From assembly GCF_023091155.1 (NCBI RefSeq), contig NZ_JAHWXK010000001.1, positions 372,001 to 436,000 of the forward strand: 64,000 nucleotides of DNA. The letters run 5' to 3'. This DNA comes from Microbacterium sufflavum. GTDB taxonomy: Bacteria; Actinomycetota; Actinomycetes; Actinomycetales; Microbacteriaceae. Positions within the stretch are counted from its first letter, which is position 1. Each line of letters opens with the position of its first letter. Below, piece by piece: positions 44,667-53,744 of this stretch. A program made the position numbers and the translations under genes. The notes under the pieces are model-generated. The model saw only the letters and a program-made list of their open reading frames with translations. It did no database searches and was not told the origin of the DNA.

Positions 44667-45158
44667 TTACGGCATCTTGCGAGGGTCGAACCCATGAGCC
44701 GTCCGCGGAACTAGCCAGGGCGGCACTGCATCGCCTAGAGCATGCAGCCTCCATGCCGATCCCGGGACGACCGCGATCTCGGGACGCCAGACGAGCGTGG
44801 CGTGCGCTGCGGCTGGAACGCGGCGCAAGTCAGAAGCAATCCAGGCTGGCGTGTCTACCAGCCTCACGTATGCGACGTCGGGAGCATCGACAGCCCACAG
44901 TGCGTGCAGGCTTACCTTGAGGTTGCTGTTGGCGATTTCACGCGCGCGTGTAAAGTCCCCCCAATCGTCTACTGACTCCGGGGTGACGAATCCCGCGCGA
45001 GCGATCTCCTCGATGGTCTCGTCGAATCGTTGCATGCCTGCTCGGAAAGCATCGAAAAAGACGGACGGATGCCAGGCCGGAAGTAGCTCGAACGCGACGG
45101 CTGCGTCGTCCTCTTCGGTCCACGATTCGGAGTCGTGGCTGTTGTTGGTGTCTGACAT
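44667..45158 (-). CDS. Hypothetical protein, 163 residues
   Basis: The family is not recognised. It is acidic and Ser/Asp-rich at the start (SHDSESWTEEDDAAVAFELL), then has mixed alpha/beta sequence with many Trp (PAWHPSVFFDAFRAG, VRLVDTPAWIASDL, WRPEIAVVPGSAWRL). No membrane segment or signal peptide. It has its own terminator and lies alone between the integrase and a tiny gene, the position of cargo genes in such elements. Confidence 0.65.
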   Translation of the reverse strand: MSDTNNSHDSESWTEEDDAAVAFELLPAWHPSVFFDAFRAGMQRFDETIEEIARAGFVTPESVDDWGDFTRAREIANSNLKVSLHALWAVDAPDVAYVRLVDTPAWIASDLRRVPAAAHATLVWRPEIAVVPGSAWRLHALGDAVPPWLVPRTAHGFDPRKMP

Positions 45159-45285
45159 AGCTGGACAATACCACCTTCGAACAAATCTTCTAAGACGTGA
45201 TGCCCGCGGGATACACTCAACGGGTCTCGGCCGGATGAAGGATGTCTGGCCGTGGCTTCTCGAGTGCTCTCTACGGAGTACTGAC

Positions 45286-45456
45286 TTACTCGGCCTCGAC
45301 CGCAGCTCGCGCAGCGGCTTCCTCGGGACTCAGCCCATCGTCGAACGCTCCGAGGTAGTCCCAGCGTACGAGGCGGTCGGATCGGAGTCCGGTCAGTTTG
45401 TGCAGCTCGTCGTCGGTTGCCGCCATCCATTCCCGCCATCGGCTCCGCTCACTCAT
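45286..45456 (-). CDS. Tiny protein of 56 residues
   Basis: Reads SERSRWREWMAATDDELHKL, then TGLRSDRLVRWDYLGAFDDG and an Ala/Glu-rich helix to TAA. Codon use is that of a real gene and the composition is natural, but no ribosome site is clear and no family is recognised. It is too short for common ORF cut-offs. Confidence 0.5.
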   Translation of the reverse strand: MSERSRWREWMAATDDELHKLTGLRSDRLVRWDYLGAFDDGLSPEEAAARAAVEAE

Positions 45457-45497
45457 GCTGGGAATTTACCGCGTTCCGGTGCTCGGGTGGAGGACCC

Positions 45498-45526
45498 GGC
45501 GGCTGCCAAGGACTTCGGCAGCCGCC
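45498..45526. terminator. 10-bp perfect hairpin in a gene-free gap
   Basis: GGCGGCTGCC (45498-45507) pairs with GGCAGCCGCC (45517-45526). It lies in the gap 45457-45700 between divergent genes, which otherwise holds nothing recognisable. It may be the terminator of a lost gene. Confidence 0.45.
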
Positions 45527-45700
45527 CATCTCTCCGGTCCCCTCGATGCGGCCGCCTGCGACTAGTCACCGAGGCCATCCACCGGGTGGGAGCAATACCG
45601 CGCACGATCGATCCCGGAGTGCAACCCCCGGTCGCACCTGTGACCACGCAGCTAGCGTTGAAGGGGCGGGCGGCCAGCGCGCACCAACATCGAGGTGATC

Positions 45701-45958
45701 ATGACGCAGAGCACGACGGTTACATTCGACGACGAGACCTACCCGCTTCCACCGGGTAGCGACGTGGTCGCTCTCATGGATCGCATCGAGGCCGCCGCCC
45801 ACAGCGACACCGCCGCGTTCGTTACCTTCGCCACCGCAGGCAGCCTAGTCAGCGTACTCATCGGCGCCCACACCAGGGTCACGGTCTGCGTCGATCCGAC
45901 CGCTCAAGCCGCAGCGATGGGAGTATTGCCCGACGACTGGGCGGACTGGAACCTGTAG
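45701..45958 (+). CDS. Hypothetical protein, 85 residues
   Basis: GAGG at 45692-45695 sets ATG 45701. The protein starts with a TVTFDDETYPLPPGSDVVALMDRI strand-helix unit and ends with strands (FVTFATAGSLVSVLIG, TRVTVCVD) and DDWADWNL. This looks like a small soluble alpha/beta protein. No family recognised. A hairpin follows the stop codon. Confidence 0.6.
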   Translation: MTQSTTVTFDDETYPLPPGSDVVALMDRIEAAAHSDTAAFVTFATAGSLVSVLIGAHTRVTVCVDPTAQAAAMGVLPDDWADWNL

Positions 45959-45978
45959 TTCGATCCGCCCCACAGGAG

Positions 45979-46027
45979 AAGGGCTCTCGCGCGGCGGGCG
46001 AATCGCAACCGCGGGGCAAGAGCCCCT
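45979..46027. terminator. Terminator between convergent genes
   Basis: GGGCTCT (45981-45987) pairs with AGAGCCC (46019-46025), extended by GC/GC after one mismatch. It lies between the 85-residue gene (plus) and the desaturase gene (minus). Confidence 0.55.
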
Positions 46028-46120
46028 CAACCGGAGCCTTCACAAGGGTTCTCCCCAGAGTCCCGAGCTGCGCTCTGCTTGCAACACTACGCGCAATCGG
46101 ATCAGCCCATAACCCACACC

Positions 46121-47218
46121 TCACGCGACGCGAACCGCTGAACCAATCGACGCTCTCGCCTCGACGAGCGGGCAAGCGAAGGCATCCCTTTCGCCCAACC
46201 CAACCCGGTTGATGTACGCGACGACGATGGCGTATGACCGAAACAGCCCTACCCGGGTGTAGGGCACGCCCTGCGCGAGACAGTAGCCCTCAATGATGGG
46301 CGCCGCGCGGCGGAGATGAGGGCGGGGCATGGACGGGAAAAGATGGTGCTCAATCTGGTAATTCAGTCCCCCCATCGCAATATCGAGCAGCCTGCTGCCG
46401 CGAACGTTCCTACTCATCATCACCTGGCGACGAAGAAAGTCGAGCCTCAGATTGCGTGGCACGACCGGCATGCCCTTGTGATTCGGCGCGAATGAAACGC
46501 CCATGTAGAAGCCGAAGAGTCCCAGTTGAACGGCAAGGAAGGTGAACGCGATCCCCGGGGAAAGCACCAAGAAGACGACAACTAGATATCCAACGATACG
46601 GACGAAGAGGAACACGATCTCAACCCATCGGCGATCCAAATGCCCTCGAGCGAAAACCCGACGCACTCCAGAGGCGTGAAGGGAAACTCCCTCCAGAAGA
46701 AGGATCGGGAAGAAGAGCCACCCTTGATGCGCGCGCAGCCACCGCAACGGCCCGCGCTGGTACTTCCCGGCACTCTCGTTAGTGACCGCGATGACCGGAA
46801 GCTCGATATCCGGGTCAGCTCCGAGCTTGTTCGGATTGCCATGGTGCTTGGTGTGCTTGTGCTGCCACCATCCATAGCTCATGCCGACAAGCAAGTCACC
46901 GAGGATGAGGCTCACCCAGTCATTCCACCTGCCCGAGACGAATATCTGCCGGTGGGCCGCGTCATGACCGAGGAACGCGATCTGCGTAAATATGATGGCG
47001 AACCCCGCTGCCACGAACAGCTGCCACCACGTGTCTCCGATCAACACGAAGCCCGCGATTCCGGCAGCCACAATGATCGGCGCGGCAATCAACCTCATCC
47101 AGTAGTAGCCGTACCGTCGGCGGAGCAGCCCCGAGGCGCGCATCTGCTGCGCCAGCCCGGTGAACGAACTCTCCGCTCGAACATGCTCGACTCTTGCGTC
47201 CGCAGAAACATCGTCCAT
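46121..47218 (-). CDS. Fatty acid desaturase, element-borne paralogue
   Basis: 365 residues. AGGAGG precedes ATG 47218; longer starts run into the next gene. Three His boxes: HDAAH (85-89), HKHTKHH (120-126) and QIEHHLFP late. Hydrophobic segments and the VSFAPNHKGMPV stretch are shared with the chromosomal desaturase at 4781-5893, so they are paralogues of one acyl-lipid desaturase family, but with clearly different sequence and base use. As cargo in a prophage-like element it could change the host membrane. Confidence 0.92.
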   Translation of the reverse strand: MDDVSADARVEHVRAESSFTGLAQQMRASGLLRRRYGYYWMRLIAAPIIVAAGIAGFVLIGDTWWQLFVAAGFAIIFTQIAFLGHDAAHRQIFVSGRWNDWVSLILGDLLVGMSYGWWQHKHTKHHGNPNKLGADPDIELPVIAVTNESAGKYQRGPLRWLRAHQGWLFFPILLLEGVSLHASGVRRVFARGHLDRRWVEIVFLFVRIVGYLVVVFLVLSPGIAFTFLAVQLGLFGFYMGVSFAPNHKGMPVVPRNLRLDFLRRQVMMSRNVRGSRLLDIAMGGLNYQIEHHLFPSMPRPHLRRAAPIIEGYCLAQGVPYTRVGLFRSYAIVVAYINRVGLGERDAFACPLVEARASIGSAVRVA

Positions 47219-47240
47219 GATGGCCTCCTGCGATATGCCC

Positions 47241-47747
47241 CTAGCCTCGGGGCGAACCGCCCTCTTCTTCCCACTCGCCAATCGACGATCCCTCATCACC
47301 GGCAACGTCCCGCGGACGAGCGGCGAACACTACCGATTCAGCGAGAGACACGACGAGTGCAGCTCGATCGTGCTCGCGGACCGACGCGTCCTCGAGACGC
47401 AGTGCCGAAACGAATCGCTCGGCCACAAGCCGTCGAGTGATTTCTATCAACTGTCCTGCAATCACGGCAGCTAGGCCGTCACGCAACTCGACCAGGTTCG
47501 TGTTCGAAATCTCCAGTCGGCGATCGGAGACCTTCAGCTCAACAGTCGGGTATCCCTCCGAAGAGAGAAAGTCACGCATCGCCGCCCCGTGAATCGCGGC
47601 AACTTCGTCGCGATCGGCCTTGCGTGTGAAAACCGCTTCCACGGTGTACCGGTCCGGAGCGTCGTCCGTCATCAGAGTCGACGGCAGAGAACTGATCATG
47701 ACAGCCTTGAGGCCCAGTGGTTCCACGTTCTTCAGTTGTGCATTCAT
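47241..47747 (-). CDS. Hypothetical protein upstream of the desaturase
   Basis: 168 residues if started at ATG 47747, where a TACTGT box lies six bases upstream (leaderless); a GTG at 47792 would add 15 residues. It starts NAQLKNVEPLGLKAVMISSL and has alternating strands and helices (TVEAVFTRK, TVELKVSDRRLEIS) and a helix of Leu/Val (GLAAVIAGQLIEITRRLVAE). No family recognised. It lies 22 bases before the desaturase gene on the same strand, so the two are one unit. Confidence 0.6.
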   Translation of the reverse strand: MNAQLKNVEPLGLKAVMISSLPSTLMTDDAPDRYTVEAVFTRKADRDEVAAIHGAAMRDFLSSEGYPTVELKVSDRRLEISNTNLVELRDGLAAVIAGQLIEITRRLVAERFVSALRLEDASVREHDRAALVVSLAESVVFAARPRDVAGDEGSSIGEWEEEGGSPRG

Positions 47748-47947
47748 TTTCTGACAGTACGCCGCCAAGCTGTATGAACTCACAGCTTCCACGCGCCGAC
47801 CGGCGAGGGCACGAATTTGCTTACGAGGCTCTCATCGATCCAGCCCTGACCCATGCAGCAATCGTCACCGCGTGGGTGTTCAAACTGCGAGACAACTCAC
47901 CGGAGTAGGCATATCTATCCCGAGTCGATGCGCGTAGCGTGAGCGAC

Positions 47948-48118
47948 ATGTGGACAGTCCTCGTTATCTTGCTCGTCGTGTGGGCCGTCTTGGCGGTTGT
48001 CGGCTTCGCCATCAAGGGGCTCCTTTGGCTAGCCATCATCGGAATCATCCTGTTCCTCGGGACGCTCATCTTCGGCTTCGTACGGAATCGCAGCCACAAG
48101 ACGCGATCCGAGCCCTGA
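47948..48118 (+). CDS. Small hydrophobic two-segment membrane protein
   Basis: 56 residues. Two hydrophobic stretches (WTVLVILLVVWAVLAVVGF and LLWLAIIGIILFLGTLIFGF) joined by AIKG, and a basic tail NRSHKTRSEP. This is the build of the short 'hydrophobic protein' family common in actinobacteria. ATG 47948, or GTG 47939 in the same frame, is the start. Its role is unknown. A strong terminator follows. Confidence 0.65.
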   Translation: MWTVLVILLVVWAVLAVVGFAIKGLLWLAIIGIILFLGTLIFGFVRNRSHKTRSEP

Positions 48119-48131
48119 CCTGCGTTAAGAA

Positions 48132-48162
48132 CGCCCCTCCGCTGGGGGACCGCGGAGGGGCG
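48132..48162. terminator. Strong bidirectional terminator
   Basis: CGCCCCTCCGC (48132-48142) and GCGGAGGGGCG (48152-48162) are perfect 11-base arms. It lies between the small membrane protein gene (plus) and the tail gene (minus). The gap 48163-48300 has no clear gene. Confidence 0.8.
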
Positions 48163-48300
48163 CTCAGTAGCGAGAGGCACCCCGCCAGGAGTGATGATCT
48201 CGGTCTCTCAGCGCGACCATTCTGCTCTACGGACCGAACCAGGGACAGTGGGATGCCCCAGCATCACCCGGGCGATCTTTGCGCTTGTCACGGACTCGTC

Positions 48301-49944
48301 TTACAGGTTCCCCTCAGAGACCACCGACGCGGACGCGGCGGACATCAGCTCCCAGGTAGTCGTGCCATCGCCGCCGGTCTGACCAACCGTTGACGGGTTA
48401 GGTTCCGTCGATCCCGTAGTGCCGGCGGTCAGATACCGGATGACACGGCCATCAGCGAGCTTCCACCATGCACCAGCGGTCACGGCGGTGGAAGCAGCCC
48501 ATGTAGCCGCAGACAGAGCCCCATTGGCGATCTGGACCCAACCTCGGGCTACCCCGACACTCGGGGCCGAGTTACCCCACCGCATCCCGCGTCGGAACAC
48601 ACCTTTGGCGGGCGATGCCGCCACCAGATAGGTGTTGCCGTCACCCCACGCGTTCGAATGAGACAGTGCGTATTCCGCCACCGGGACAGCGGTCAGCGAG
48701 GTGTCTGAGCCCGGTGCACGAACGATTGGAAGCGTCCATCCGGCCGCCTGACCGGCGAGCGTTCCGTCTCCAAGTTCGACGGGACGGGAGTGGACACCCT
48801 TCGCGTTGATCATCAGCGAGCCGACCCGCCCCGAGCCGACGCCGCGGATCGTGACTTCCGGCACCGCGGTGCTCAGGCCGGCCGCATGGTTCGTTTCGAT
48901 GTTGACGCTGCCGATCTCGCAGAGTCCATCGACCCACAGCCCGAGCGTCCACGACTGAACCCCAGTCTTCAATCGCGCTTCGATCCGCCCGATCGACACG
49001 TCCTCGCACCGCTCCACTCCGGAGAAGCTGACAGCACGGTCACTCCCCGACGAGCGGAGGTCGGTACCAATCAACTGGTTCCCAGCGATGCCCTTGGTGC
49101 TGAGGAACGACACCAGACCCGCACTGTCGACGGCCGTGAGCGAATCGAACGTGAGGCTGTCCTGGAACTTGAAGATGTACGCATGGCCACTGACGTTCCG
49201 GACGGTCTGCCAACGCCCAATAGTGCCCTGGCCCGCACGATGCCCTGATGCGGCGGAGCAGTAGATCGCGTGCGTGGGGTTTACGCCTCCCGAGTCGTCA
49301 AGATCGTCGTGCACGTAAGCGTCGCCCCAGTCGAACCCCGTCTGCTTCACATAGAGCAGTCCGAAGTTGTACCTGGTGAACTCCACGTATCCGATCCGGT
49401 TGCCGACTCCAATCCGGTCGGTCGCCTCGCTGCCGTCCCACGACGAGAAGAAGATCGGGGTGGGCATGCCGTCCGTGCGCAGGTACTCGACGTAGTTGCG
49501 GTCACCGTTCGACCACACCCCGCACCCCGAGCAGTAGGGCGCCGATCCGCGGATGGTGGTCCCGGTGTGGTTGCCGCGCACGCCAACGTACTTCACCATC
49601 CCGATCCGGTACCGGTGACCGTCCGCGCCACCGTTTGCACGTAGGGCAAGGAACGCCGGGGTGGCCCAGTTCGACACCTGGAACTCGATACCCATTGCGT
49701 CGATCGTCAGGTTGTTGGCCTTCAACGCGAACCCACCCGACGGCACAGCGACCGGGCTCATCGCCGGCGGAAAATACAGGGTCGCACCAGTAGGTGCCGT
49801 ATCAATCGCGGCTTGGACAGACGGGTACCGTGCCACGTTGATGACGAGCTCATCCGCGCGCGTGAACTCGCTGCCAAGGGCGACGCGCACTGGCGCTGGG
49901 AGTCGGTAATCCTCGTCGTCTACAGCTACAAGACGGTTGACCAT
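48301..49944 (-). CDS. Phage tail spike/fibre, right-handed beta-helix protein
   Basis: 547 residues. AAAGGAG precedes ATG 49944. After a short N-terminal adaptor, SVQAAIDTAPTGATLYFPP is the pectate-lyase/tailspike start seen in many tail proteins. Then come beta-helix rungs rich in Gly, Asn and Val (about 70-400) and a C-terminal beta part with Trp/Thr repeats. It would bind or cleave the host surface polysaccharide. It is the last gene of the tail module, after the tape measure. Confidence 0.82.
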   Translation of the reverse strand: MVNRLVAVDDEDYRLPAPVRVALGSEFTRADELVINVARYPSVQAAIDTAPTGATLYFPPAMSPVAVPSGGFALKANNLTIDAMGIEFQVSNWATPAFLALRANGGADGHRYRIGMVKYVGVRGNHTGTTIRGSAPYCSGCGVWSNGDRNYVEYLRTDGMPTPIFFSSWDGSEATDRIGVGNRIGYVEFTRYNFGLLYVKQTGFDWGDAYVHDDLDDSGGVNPTHAIYCSAASGHRAGQGTIGRWQTVRNVSGHAYIFKFQDSLTFDSLTAVDSAGLVSFLSTKGIAGNQLIGTDLRSSGSDRAVSFSGVERCEDVSIGRIEARLKTGVQSWTLGLWVDGLCEIGSVNIETNHAAGLSTAVPEVTIRGVGSGRVGSLMINAKGVHSRPVELGDGTLAGQAAGWTLPIVRAPGSDTSLTAVPVAEYALSHSNAWGDGNTYLVAASPAKGVFRRGMRWGNSAPSVGVARGWVQIANGALSAATWAASTAVTAGAWWKLADGRVIRYLTAGTTGSTEPNPSTVGQTGGDGTTTWELMSAASASVVSEGNL

Positions 49945-49974
49945 GGGTTTCTCCTTTAGGGCTTTGTGTATGGA

Positions 49975-50009
49975 GAAGGCCCATGCCCCCTAATCGGGCA
50001 TGGGCCTTC
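49975..50009 (-). terminator. Terminator between tape measure and tail spike genes
   Basis: AAGGCCCATGCCC (49976 on) pairs with GGGCATGGGCCTT (to 50008), a 13-base stem with a short A/T loop. It lies between two genes read leftward, so it may lower expression of the tail spike relative to the tape measure. Confidence 0.7.
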
Positions 50010-50056
50010 GAACTTGCTTGTTAGCGGCTACTCGACCGCGGTCTCTGAGAGTCCTT

Positions 50057-52777
50057 TCATCGGACCCTCCCTCGTGTTACGCGCGAGCGCGCATCGTCGT
50101 ACTTTTGAACCACACCACTGGCTACGGTTGATACCTCTGCGAGCAGGTACTCGCCAGTGAAGGGGTTCTGCACGTACACCGCGGGGAGGGCTCCCGACTG
50201 TCCAGGCGTGCCCGAGAACATCCCGAACTCCTGCCCCGACCGCACCCAAACGGGCTCCGCAGCAGTTCCCGAATGCAGACTCGCGCGCATCTGCATCACG
50301 GCTTCCTGGCCACCCATCGCCTGCACGTCCGCGGCCGTCAACACGTGCTCACCGTTCGACAACCGCCGGACGATGGAATCCGAGGTGCCGGTGCCAGGTC
50401 CGATCACTGGTCCACCGGTGGCGTGTCCCTGCAAGTACTGCGCAAACGCGTCGTTCATCGCTTGGGTCTTCGGGTTCAGCCACACGTTGATCGTCTTGTT
50501 CATGTTGCGATTGACGAAGTTGTCGATCGCCGTCTGAGCCTGCGCGGTCTGCGCGAGGACCTGAATGTCCTTCTCCGAAGGGATCGCGTAGATCTGATCA
50601 GCCAACGCCTCCGCCTGGGCGCGCGTCGCACCCATTTGGATAGCCGAGTTGATCAGAGCCTCACGCCCAGCGCGCATACGCTCGGTGTACCCCTGCGTCG
50701 ACCCATCCAACTCAAACTGAGCCTGAGCAGCCGCCTGCGAATCAGACGCCAAACCAACGAGCATGTCCATGTTCGCCCGGCCGGCATCAGTAGAGATATC
50801 GAGCCCGTAGGCGCCCTTTGTGATCGCCTCGTTAACCGCAGCCAACGCCTCCTGGTATCGGATGTTCTGCGTAACCGCGTCCTGCCCAACACCATTCGCC
50901 GCGTTGATCGTGTCAATCAGCTCCGACAACTGCGACTGCAAATGCTGCACCGCACCCGCTTCTTCCAGGTAGGCATCAGCAGCGCTCTTCGTTTGCGACG
51001 CCGACGTCGAGTTCGCCTCCTTCTCCTGCTCCTTCAACCGGATGGCGTCATCGATCGCACCGTTCTGCTTCTGAATGCCCCCAATCATCGCCTCAAGGGC
51101 CGCGCGCGTCTCATACGCGTTCATCCCCGTCTCCTCCTGGATGCGGTTGAACGCCTCCTGGTCGCCGTTCAGAGCGTCGTAGTACGTGCTGAGCTGGTCG
51201 ATCGCGTCAGAGTTACGCAGGGCCGCATCCGTGACCACATCAGCACCCACGCCTAGCTTCTCCGCGGCGTCGAACGCCGACTGCCAATTGAACGACAGCA
51301 GCTCGCCGCCCTTCTGCAACTCGTCGATCGCCGTCGACCGGGCCGCATCGGAAAGCTTGTTCGTGCCCTCCTCAATCGACGCTGCGTATGCCTGCGCGCG
51401 CGCCTGAGCCTTCTGCTGCTGTGATGCGAGCTCGCCAACGATGAGGAACAACCCACCGAGGGCCAGACCCGCGGCGCCGGCCGTCAGCCCAATGCCCTTC
51501 ATCGTCCACGTCGAAGCCTCCACGGTGGCTTTGAACTCGAGCCACTTCGGAACTGCGAGGAACGCCGCCCCTCCTGTGAGGGCGACAGCGGCCGCCGCAC
51601 CGCCCAGAGCCATCACCGATGCCTGTACCGGCTCGGGCAGATCGTTGTACATGCCGATCAGGCCAGTAAGCGCCTGCACCATCGTCCGGAGAGTGTCATT
51701 CGCCGTCGAGCCTGTATCGATCAGAGCCGTCTCAAACGCACCCCCGAGCGCTTCCACATCGCCCTTGAGGTTGTCGAGCCGCATAGCCGCCGTGGAGGCC
51801 GCGTAGCCCTGATCGTTGACCTCATCGGTCCACTTCTCGATGCCCTCCGCGCCCTGCTGGTACAGGACCGTCGCGGCACGGACAGCATCAGCGCCAAAGA
51901 TCGTCTTGAGCGTCGCATTCTGCTGCTCCGTGGACAGCCCGGAAAGGCCGTCCTTGAGGCGGCCGGCGTACTCCGACAGACCGACGAAGTTCCCTTGCGC
52001 GTCGTACGCCTGCAAGTTGTACTTCTCCATCAGAGCGGCCGCCTGAGCCGACGTCGGATTCAACGCCTGCAACATCGTCTTGAACGACGTACCCGCATCC
52101 GAACCCAAAAGACCGGCCGACGCGAACGCCGCCAGACCCGCCGTCGTCTCCTCAATCGAAAGGCCCGTCTGCTTCGCGACAAGCGCCGACTGGTTCAACG
52201 CCTGCGACAGATCAGTCACATCACCCATCGCCTTACCGGCACCAGCCGCCAACAGATCGGCTACATGCGACATGTCCGAACCCTCAAGGTTGAACTGCTG
52301 CAACGACGTAGCAGCGATTCCCGCCGCCGTAGCTACGTCCAGACCACCCGCCGCCGCCAAATCCAGGGCTCCCGCCAAGCCGCCTCCAAGGATGTCACTC
52401 GTCGACACACCCGCCTTCGACAACTCCTCGATCGCCTGAGCCGACTCCGTGGCAGAAAACACCGTCGACTCGCCCGCATCCAACGCCGCCTGCCGCAACA
52501 GGGCCATGTTCGCCGCGGTCTCATGAGTCGCAGCCTGCACGTTCGACATCTGCGCATCGAAATCCATCGACGCCTTGGTCGCAACAGCCAGACCAGCCGA
52601 CAACACCGCACCCATCGCCAGCCCCGACGCTCCAAGCTGATTGAACGCCTGCTTCTTCTGAGCCAGCTTCTCCGCCTCCGTACCCACAGTCGCCGTCGCA
52701 TTCGCCGCATCACGCATCGACTTCTCATAGTCCGCAACCACCGCAGCCAGGCGGACCTTCACCACCCGCTCAGCCAT
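50057..52777 (-). CDS. Phage tail tape measure protein
   Basis: 906 residues. It starts with AERVVKVRLAAVVADYEKSM, the TP901-type tape-measure start, followed by a long Ala/Gln-rich helical region, hydrophobic segments at about 390-470, and a C-terminal part with GGPVIGPGTGTSDSI and NGEHVLTAAD, the usual tape-measure tail. It sets tail length and would predict a moderately short siphovirus tail. ATG 52777 overlaps the gene before it by eight bases, as tape-measure genes often do. Confidence 0.92.
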   Translation of the reverse strand: MAERVVKVRLAAVVADYEKSMRDAANATATVGTEAEKLAQKKQAFNQLGASGLAMGAVLSAGLAVATKASMDFDAQMSNVQAATHETAANMALLRQAALDAGESTVFSATESAQAIEELSKAGVSTSDILGGGLAGALDLAAAGGLDVATAAGIAATSLQQFNLEGSDMSHVADLLAAGAGKAMGDVTDLSQALNQSALVAKQTGLSIEETTAGLAAFASAGLLGSDAGTSFKTMLQALNPTSAQAAALMEKYNLQAYDAQGNFVGLSEYAGRLKDGLSGLSTEQQNATLKTIFGADAVRAATVLYQQGAEGIEKWTDEVNDQGYAASTAAMRLDNLKGDVEALGGAFETALIDTGSTANDTLRTMVQALTGLIGMYNDLPEPVQASVMALGGAAAAVALTGGAAFLAVPKWLEFKATVEASTWTMKGIGLTAGAAGLALGGLFLIVGELASQQQKAQARAQAYAASIEEGTNKLSDAARSTAIDELQKGGELLSFNWQSAFDAAEKLGVGADVVTDAALRNSDAIDQLSTYYDALNGDQEAFNRIQEETGMNAYETRAALEAMIGGIQKQNGAIDDAIRLKEQEKEANSTSASQTKSAADAYLEEAGAVQHLQSQLSELIDTINAANGVGQDAVTQNIRYQEALAAVNEAITKGAYGLDISTDAGRANMDMLVGLASDSQAAAQAQFELDGSTQGYTERMRAGREALINSAIQMGATRAQAEALADQIYAIPSEKDIQVLAQTAQAQTAIDNFVNRNMNKTINVWLNPKTQAMNDAFAQYLQGHATGGPVIGPGTGTSDSIVRRLSNGEHVLTAADVQAMGGQEAVMQMRASLHSGTAAEPVWVRSGQEFGMFSGTPGQSGALPAVYVQNPFTGEYLLAEVSTVASGVVQKYDDARSRVTRGRVR

Positions 52778-53258
52778 CAGCAACCGACCCCTTCTTGCGC
52801 GCCAACAGCTCCTCACGCCGCTGCTCCGGCTCCCACACGTTCAGAGCCCACACAGCCATCCGGAACTCCTTCTGATCCTCCGGAGGCATCTGCGGGTACA
52901 GTTCCGGCCACACATACACGGCCTCCTTGTCCCGCACCCGGAACAAGTCATCCACCTCCCCATCAACCACGAGCGTCACGCCCGGATAGTTCCTCGTGAC
53001 CGCGTCCAAGTTGAACCACAACGGCAAATCCACCGCCACCCCCGGCCGCGGCGCGAAACGGTCCGCCAGCTCACTGAACTCGCTCGGGTGCACAAACGGC
53101 ACCCGCAGCGTCGCCGCACGGCCACCGAACACCGTCTCCACTTCCACCGGCCCAACCGACGCGTAATACGCCTCAGCCTCCGCGATCACCTCCTCAGCGA
53201 TCTGCCTCTGCTTCTCAATCAACGTCTTGATGTTCGTCACGTCTAACTCCTTAGTCAT
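52770..53258 (-). CDS. Tail assembly chaperone-like protein
   Basis: 162 residues. Its place directly before the tape measure, the acidic helical start and the VRVPFVHPSEFSELADRFAP-like core suggest the tail assembly chaperone. Such genes usually have a frameshifted longer product; the 3' end (AAGAAGGGG before the stop) contains a slippery-looking run but no long second frame follows before the tape measure, so a frameshift product is not shown. ATG 53258 overlaps the stop of the HNH remnant (ATGA). Confidence 0.6.
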   Translation of the reverse strand: MTKELDVTNIKTLIEKQRQIAEEVIAEAEAYYASVGPVEVETVFGGRAATLRVPFVHPSEFSELADRFAPRPGVAVDLPLWFNLDAVTRNYPGVTLVVDGEVDDLFRVRDKEAVYVWPELYPQMPPEDQKEFRMAVWALNVWEPEQRREELLARKKGSVADG

Positions 53259-53531
53259 TCGAGTGCGCCACTACGCCGGATGATCGGCGCATACTCTCTG
53301 GCTCGCTTCTTGCTGTTGCATACGTGGGTGATGCGCTGCCTTCTTGTTGGCCAGCGCATCAGAACCCCCCTTCGCGATCGGGACGAGATGGTCCACGACG
53401 AAGCACATGGGGTCCGGGTACTTGAGCGAATAGTCAATGGGCTCCCCGCAGATATGACACGCGGGCTTCGACTTCGCGATCCGTGCGCGATGCCTCTTTC
53501 GAAGAGCATCACTACGTCCGTTCTGCGCCAT
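53255..53531 (-). pseudogene. HNH endonuclease gene broken by a one-base shift
   Basis: From ATG 53531 (GGAGG four bases before) one frame reads AQNGRSDALRKRHRARIAKS, then CHICGE, VDHLVPIAKGGSDALANKKA and AHH, the first part of a phage HNH nuclease. The last part, HVCNSKKRAREYAPIIRRSG, lies in the next frame and ends at TGA 53255, which overlaps the next gene's ATG. Removing one C of the CCC at about 53320 restores the whole HNH motif with its Cys pairs. This is a recent shift or a sequencing error. Confidence 0.8.
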
Positions 53532-53699
53532 CAGTCCTCCAAACATGACTAGGGAGGATCCCGCCCCTAGCCCTACCTTTCGGGTCACCGGGCTTTGGGA
53601 TCGCCTTCCTCTCGTGGAAAAAAAAGCCGGGGAGAGATGATCCCAATGCCCGGAGACGGAACCGGGAGGGTTGAGGCGGGGACCGTCCCCTGGGTGCGC

Positions 53700-53733
53700 A
53701 AGAGGGCTCCACGCGTGTGCATGGAGCCCTCTT
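53700..53733 (-). terminator. Terminator after the 194-residue phage gene
   Basis: AAGAGGGCTCCA (53700-53711) and TGGAGCCCTCTT (53722-53733) are perfect 12-base arms. It follows the stop of the minus-strand gene 53745-54329. The rest of the gap 53532-53744 holds a run of eight A and no gene that can be supported. Confidence 0.8.
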
Positions 53734-53744
53734 CGTTCGCTTGC

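Noticed and set aside
47774-47908. Possible 44-residue plus-strand protein
   Set aside because: The sequence is not unnatural, but there is no ribosome site, no family and no coupling; evidence is too thin.
48200-48300. Possible 27-residue minus-strand protein after the tail spike
   Set aside because: It could be a short phage peptide, but length and start signal give no support.
44600-48300. Internal attachment site between the two halves of the element
   Set aside because: I looked for the T-arm core sequence in this stretch and did not find it; a search allowing mismatches would be needed to exclude it fully.
52770-53258. Programmed frameshift product of the tail chaperone gene
   Set aside because: A slippery-looking AAGAAGGGG exists near the stop, but no second frame of useful length lies before the tape-measure start.
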